From Ruminococcus sp. (GTDB taxonomy: Bacteria > Bacillota > Clostridia > Oscillospirales > Ruminococcaceae): a stretch of 32,875 bases of DNA. Shown piece by piece: positions 29,298 through 32,875 of this stretch. Location: contig SVNX01000025.1 in the NCBI GenBank assembly GCA_015066665.1, positions 1-32,875 on the forward strand. Direction: 5' to 3'. Position 1 is the first letter of the stretch. Each line of letters starts with the position of its first letter. Both the position numbers and the translations under genes were made by a program. The notes beneath the pieces are model-generated. The model was not told where the DNA came from, made no database searches, and saw only the letters and a list, made by a program, of their open reading frames with translations.

Positions 29298-30623
29298 ATG
29301 TTTAAAAACGGTTTGTCCTATGTCCGCGTCATTGTCCTGATGCTGCTGACCCATCTTTCCATGCTGGGCATTGTCCTTGTCAGAAGCACCAATGCCGAGA
29401 ATATGAGCGATTTTGCCGTGCTGGCCGGCACGGTCATCGGTGTGGATGTGCTCTGCATTGCTGTGACGCTTTTCTTCCGGCAGATGACCTATACCCTTGA
29501 TTTCATGCTCATCTGCATTCTGAATCTGAGTCTCATCTTTCAGTCGTGCTTCGGCAGCATTCATCTGTCCGTCAAGCATCTGATCACCTGTGCGGCAGCC
29601 TATGCCGCCTGTCAGGCAGGCTTCCTGCTGACACGCAACCACGAATGGATCCGCACGAAAAAGAAATACATCTATGCCATCATCGGTGTGCTCATCCTCT
29701 GCATCCTCTGCTTTACCGGCAAGAGGGGACTGTGGATCAATATCGGTTCGTTTTCCATCCAGCCCTCGGAGTTCATCAAGCCCTGCTTTGTGCTGGTATG
29801 TGCCGCATCCATTGTGGAGCTGCACAAGAAAATCAAGATCGGCTTTTTCTATGTCTCAAAGGACACGCTCTGCGTCTGTGCGGCCGCACTTGTGATTTTC
29901 GGTCTGCAGTGGTGGTGCCGTGACCTCGGCAGCCTGCCGACCTTTGCCGCAGTGTTCGGCTGTGCACTGGTCTGCCGTTTGTGCTACCCGAAGGCAAAGA
30001 TCTCCCGGCTCGGTGTCGGCATTGCCTGTACGGTCGGCGTGCTTGTGCTGATTCTTGCGTGGAATCTGGCACCTGCGTATGTGCAGGATCGTCTCCATGT
30101 GGATATCTGGGCCGACCAGTACGGCGATGGCTATCAGCAGTGTCAGGCACTCATCGGTATTGCACGCGGCGGCTGGCTGGGTCTTGGCCCTGCACAGGGT
30201 CATCTCCACAAGGTGTTCGCCTATGAATCCGACATCGTCTTTGCCACGATCTGTGAGGAGTGGGGTCTGCTGACAGCGTTCCTGACGGTGCTCGTCATCC
30301 TGCTCATGCTCACAACCGTCCTCATGAATCCCCCCAAGAGCTATTACCACGCCACAATGACAACGGGTGTGGTGGCCGTGTTCATCGCACAGATGGCACT
30401 GAATATCTTCGGCTCCTGCAATCTGATCCCCTTCACGGGCGTGACGCTGCCCTTCATTTCCATGGGCGGCAGCTCGATGCTGACCTGCGGCTTCCTCGTC
30501 GGCATGCTCAAGGCCGGTCAGTCCCCCATCTTCCGTCATAAGGAGGATCTGCCGAAGAAACGCAAATCCGCAAAGAAGAAATCCGCCCCGAGGAAAATCG
30601 CAGCAAGGAAGGTGAGTGCATGA
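29298..30623 (+). CDS. SEDS peptidoglycan glycosyltransferase (RodA/FtsW family)
   Basis: The 441-residue protein has about ten to twelve membrane segments. SEDS features: GSFSIQPSEFIKP, the conserved Asp in CRDLGSLP (expected catalytic residue), the large extracellular loop with QCQALIGIARGGWLGLGPAQG, the ESDIVFATICEEWGL segment and GVTLPFISMGGSS. It polymerises lipid II. The C-terminal tail is very basic (KKRKSAKKKSAPRK). The ATG at 29298 follows AAGGAGG by 5 nt; a GTG two codons upstream is inside that site. It starts 11 bp after the FHA gene and overlaps the PBP gene by 4 bp (ATGA), as expected for a SEDS-PBP pair. RodA, FtsW and SpoVE cannot be told apart by eye. Confidence 0.93.
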   Translation: MFKNGLSYVRVIVLMLLTHLSMLGIVLVRSTNAENMSDFAVLAGTVIGVDVLCIAVTLFFRQMTYTLDFMLICILNLSLIFQSCFGSIHLSVKHLITCAAAYAACQAGFLLTRNHEWIRTKKKYIYAIIGVLILCILCFTGKRGLWINIGSFSIQPSEFIKPCFVLVCAASIVELHKKIKIGFFYVSKDTLCVCAAALVIFGLQWWCRDLGSLPTFAAVFGCALVCRLCYPKAKISRLGVGIACTVGVLVLILAWNLAPAYVQDRLHVDIWADQYGDGYQQCQALIGIARGGWLGLGPAQGHLHKVFAYESDIVFATICEEWGLLTAFLTVLVILLMLTTVLMNPPKSYYHATMTTGVVAVFIAQMALNIFGSCNLIPFTGVTLPFISMGGSSMLTCGFLVGMLKAGQSPIFRHKEDLPKKRKSAKKKSAPRKIAARKVSA

Positions 30624-31984
30624 AAAGTATCCGCAGAGGCCAGCACCTCATTACCCTGATGCTCCTGCTGTTTCTGGCCGGCATGGCGTTCCTGATCTGG
30701 AAGCTCCAGAGCGAAGCCTCGTTCTATATGTCCCATGCCTCTACCACAACCCTCGGCTGTGTCTATGACCGGAACGGCGATGTCCTGTTCGATCCGGATG
30801 CCACAAAGGAGACCTATGCTTCCGATCATTTCATCGATGTCGGCAATCTCATCGGCGATGACAGCCGCCAGATGACCAATACGCTCGTGTCGCAGAATAT
30901 GGATCTGCTCGCAAATTTCAGCTTCATGCTCGGTGAGCATAAGGACGGCAAGTCCTCCATCCATACCACCCTTGACCATGCTGTGAACCGGAGGGTCTAC
31001 AATGCCTTCGGCAGCAAAAACGGCTGTGCGGTGGCCTATAACTATGTGACGGGTGAGATCTATGTGTGCCTGAGCAAGCCCAGCGTCAATGTGCTGAACA
31101 ACTATGCCGACATTGATTCGCTCGAGTCCGGCAGTCTGCTTTGTAAAGTATTCTATCCGACCGTGCCCGGTTCCACCCAGAAGATTTCGACCACCATTGC
31201 CGCCCTCGAAACCATGGGCTATGACGCCCTCATGGAGCACCGTTACGACTGCAAGGGCAGCTATCTCAATGTGAGCGGCCAGCGTATCAACTGCCATGAG
31301 GAGAGCGGCCACGGCAATCAGAACGTGATGGAAGCGTTCTCTGCCAGCTGCAATCCCTTCTATGCCCAGCTCGTGGAGAGCAAGGATCTGCCTCTGGATG
31401 ACATCATCCATACCTATAAGCAGATGGGCTATGCCGTCAACGGCAGCGAGGGCACAACCCTCAATGTGAATGGCATTGCCTGTGCGGGCGGCTCGACGAC
31501 CCTGAAGGATGCGGATGATTTTGATACCCAGTGGGGCTGCATGGGACAGGGCGAGACCGTGGTCAGTCCGCTGCAGATGATGGTCTGGCAGAGCGCCGTG
31601 GCCACCGGCACGGGCAGGGCAACCATGCCCTACCTCATCGACCATGCCACCAAGGTGAACGGCGATGTCACCGCCAAGGCCGGAACCAAGCGCAGCGGCC
31701 AGCTCTTCACCGAGACCACAGCCGAGGCCATGCGCACGATCATGAATGCAAACGGCGAGAAGCGTTACAGCAGCCTGCTGCCGGGCACCGTGGTCGGCGT
31801 CAAGAGCGGCACCGCACAGGTGGGTGCGGATAAGCATGAGAATTCGCTGCTGACGGGGTATGTGAACGATGTTTCCTTCCCTGTGGCATTCTGTATTGTG
31901 ATCGAGGATCGCCGTGAGGGCGAAGTCAGCACAAGCCAGATCGCTGCAGCACTCCTGCAGAGCCTGAAGGATTCGCTGGAGTAA
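30620..31984 (+). CDS. Class B-like penicillin-binding protein (transpeptidase)
   Basis: The 454-residue D,D-transpeptidase cross-links peptidoglycan outside the membrane. It has one N-terminal membrane segment (about 9-28), a short non-catalytic region, and a transpeptidase domain with all three motifs: SxxK at Ser185-Lys188 (PGSTQK), SxN at Ser243-Asn245 (SCN), and KSG at Lys395-Gly397 (KSGTAQ). It is compact compared with FtsI or PBP2 and resembles actinobacterial PbpA. The start overlaps the SEDS gene stop, and the two proteins should form a polymerase-transpeptidase pair. A GC-rich hairpin follows the stop. Confidence 0.93.
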   Translation: MKSIRRGQHLITLMLLLFLAGMAFLIWKLQSEASFYMSHASTTTLGCVYDRNGDVLFDPDATKETYASDHFIDVGNLIGDDSRQMTNTLVSQNMDLLANFSFMLGEHKDGKSSIHTTLDHAVNRRVYNAFGSKNGCAVAYNYVTGEIYVCLSKPSVNVLNNYADIDSLESGSLLCKVFYPTVPGSTQKISTTIAALETMGYDALMEHRYDCKGSYLNVSGQRINCHEESGHGNQNVMEAFSASCNPFYAQLVESKDLPLDDIIHTYKQMGYAVNGSEGTTLNVNGIACAGGSTTLKDADDFDTQWGCMGQGETVVSPLQMMVWQSAVATGTGRATMPYLIDHATKVNGDVTAKAGTKRSGQLFTETTAEAMRTIMNANGEKRYSSLLPGTVVGVKSGTAQVGADKHENSLLTGYVNDVSFPVAFCIVIEDRREGEVSTSQIAAALLQSLKDSLE

Positions 31985-31985
31985 C

Positions 31986-32005
31986 AGGGGGAGCAGCCTC
32001 CCCCT
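31986..32005 (+). terminator. Terminator of FHA-SEDS-PBP operon
   Basis: AGGGGGAG (31986-31993) and CTCCCCCT (31998-32005) form an 8-bp stem around CAGC, 1 bp after the PBP stop codon. The T run after it is poor (TTAAAATCTG), so efficiency is uncertain. Confidence 0.65.
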
Positions 32006-32072
32006 TAAAATCTGTTCCCGGGCCGTATTTCTCGTCAATATATACAAATTGAAGAAAATTTTCCAAACCCCC

Positions 32073-32101
32073 TTGCAATTTTTAGTGAAATGTGTTATAA
32101 T
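32073..32101 (+). promoter_or_regulatory. Promoter of hpf
   Basis: TTGCAA (32073-32078), 17 bp, TATAAT (32096-32101). Transcription should start near 32108, about 47 nt before the hpf start codon. Confidence 0.8.
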
Positions 32102-32109
32102 ATAACCAT

Positions 32110-32137
32110 CACGAGCGGGGGCGGCAGCGCTTCCGTG
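32110..32137 (+). other. 5'-terminal stem-loop of hpf mRNA
   Basis: CACG plus AGCG (32110-32117) pairs with CGCT (32128-32131) and CGTG (32134-32137), with a 2-nt bulge and a 10-nt G-rich loop. It starts about 2 nt after the predicted transcription start and ends just before the ribosome binding site AAAGGAGG (32139-32146). Confidence 0.45.
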
Positions 32138-32154
32138 TAAAGGAGGAAACTATA

Positions 32155-32679
32155 TTGAAAATTACAGTAAACGCAAGAAAAATGCAGATCAACCAATCCT
32201 TTACCGATCATGCACAGCAGAGGCTGGATGCAAAGCTGGATAAGTTCTTCGGCGATGAGGCAGAAGCAAAGATCGTCCTGACCGAACAGAAGAATCAGAT
32301 TATTGTCGAGCTGACTGTTCGTTATGACCATATGCTGTACCGTGCAGAGCAGTCCGCAGTGGACAAGAACGACGCTCTGGATGCTGCCATTGATAAGATC
32401 ATCCGTCAGATCCGCAAGAACAAGACCCGTCTGGAAAAGAGACTGAAGGACACCGCCTTCAAGCAGGAGTTCCAGGATATTGTGGAAGAAAACGACATCC
32501 AGGTCATCCGCCGCAAGAAGTTTGTGCTCCGTCCCATGACAGTGGAGGAGGCCATTCTCCAGATGAATATGCTGGGTCATGGGTTCTTTATGTTCACCGA
32601 TGCGGAAACCGGTGATGTGAATGTTGTTTATCAGCGTGCCGACGGCGGCTATGCCGTTCTCGCACCCGAGAAGGAATAA
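32155..32679 (+). CDS. hpf: Ribosome hibernation promoting factor, long form
   Basis: The 174-residue protein has the N-terminal S30AE/YfiA domain (about 1-100, starting MKITVNARKMQINQSFTDHA) and the C-terminal dimerisation domain (about 118-174, IRRKKFVLRPMTVEEAILQM, GHGFFMFTDAETG) of long HPF proteins. These join two 70S ribosomes into inactive 100S dimers under stress or in stationary phase. I chose the TTG at 32155, 8 nt after AAAGGAGG; the next in-frame ATG would remove the conserved first beta strand. It is monocistronic, with its own promoter and terminator. Confidence 0.95.
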   Translation: MKITVNARKMQINQSFTDHAQQRLDAKLDKFFGDEAEAKIVLTEQKNQIIVELTVRYDHMLYRAEQSAVDKNDALDAAIDKIIRQIRKNKTRLEKRLKDTAFKQEFQDIVEENDIQVIRRKKFVLRPMTVEEAILQMNMLGHGFFMFTDAETGDVNVVYQRADGGYAVLAPEKE

Positions 32680-32687
32680 TACATCAA

Positions 32688-32710
32688 AAGCCCCGTCATT
32701 GACGGGGCTT
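32688..32710 (+). terminator. Terminator of hpf
   Basis: AAGCCCCGTC (32688-32697) and GACGGGGCTT (32701-32710) form a perfect 10-bp stem with loop ATT, 8 bp after the hpf stop codon. The T run is short. Confidence 0.8.
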
Positions 32711-32739
32711 CAGCTTGTAGAAAAAGTCTTTTTTCTGGG

Positions 32740-32875
32740 GTTAGCACTCCAAAGCCTGCCCCCACCTTACAGGTGCCGTCCCCTCTGCCTCACTTTGTTC
32801 GGCATCTCCCCACCCCGTGGGGAGTCGCCCCAACCCCTCCCCCGAAGGGGGAGGGGCTATATTGCGAGGGTACTG
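32740..32875. repeat. GC-rich palindromic intergenic sequence, no gene
   Basis: The last 136 bp hold no credible ORF. Two strong hairpins can be drawn: CTCCCCAC/GTGGGGAG (32806-32813 with 32817-32824) and CCCCTCCCCC/GGGGGAGGGG (32834-32843 with 32847-32856, loop GAA). The stretch from about 32755 resembles GC-rich palindromic repeats scattered between genes in gut Clostridia. That it is multicopy is inference, since there is no second copy in this window. Confidence 0.45.

Noticed and set aside
1-32875. tRNA, rRNA, CRISPR array or insertion sequence
   Set aside because: No cloverleaf, regularly spaced repeat or transposase-like frame was found by reading the intergenic regions; all gaps are short and explained by promoters, terminators or leaders.

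Overview
The window reads as a chromosomal stretch of a cellulosome-making Firmicute, most likely a Ruminococcus of the R. champanellensis / R. flavefaciens type. This is inferred from a GH48 exocellulase ending in a type I-like dockerin (6487-9114), a lipoprotein GH5_4-type endoglucanase (18263-19525), low-GC-Gram-positive strong Shine-Dalgarno sites, two TTG starts, a long-form HPF, and GC-rich third codon positions. The genes are nearly all chromosomal housekeeping or accessory genes. I saw no insertion sequence, prophage, CRISPR array, tRNA or rRNA.

Layout. 1-5885 (minus strand): the first 12 codons of an unknown gene, a lone lipoprotein gene, then a four-gene gliding-type ABC exporter operon (ATPase, permease, GldG-like auxiliary protein, DUF4340 protein). 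5886-6486: a 600-bp region holding a possible 48-codon ORF, a consensus promoter and a strongly folded leader for GH48. 6487-10123 (plus): GH48 and cysteine synthase. 10140-14962 (minus): a tightly overlapping operon recD2-comF-mreB-(triple HhH ComEA-like protein). 15204-18041 (minus): a 29-codon leader ORF, two terminators, then rtcB, a 55-residue basic protein and hflX. 18263-25688 (plus): GH5 lipoprotein, MGMT-type alkyltransferase, recQ, tex, a zinc-ribbon membrane protein and a CPBP protease, with no terminator seen between them. 25736-28576 (minus): an orphan BREX-type PglX methyltransferase. 28840-31984 (plus): an FHA-SEDS-PBP cell-wall operon. 32155-32679 (plus): hpf, followed by GC-rich palindromes.

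How the parts fit. The two cellulases show two ways of holding enzymes at the cell: dockerin docking for GH48 and lipid anchoring for GH5. The rtcB-hflX operon joins RNA ligation and ribosome rescue or splitting. Its only visible promoter lies upstream of a short ORF and two minus-strand terminators, so it is a candidate for control by attenuation. The FHA-SEDS-PBP operon is a peptidoglycan synthase pair with a phosphopeptide-reading partner. The recD2 operon mixes DNA repair, competence-like and cytoskeletal genes.

Promoters are unusually easy to read: eight sites have TATAAT exactly 17 bp from a -35 of TTGACA (three), TTGCAA (four) or TTGAAT (one). Functions are assigned from motifs and remembered family features only; no database search was possible.
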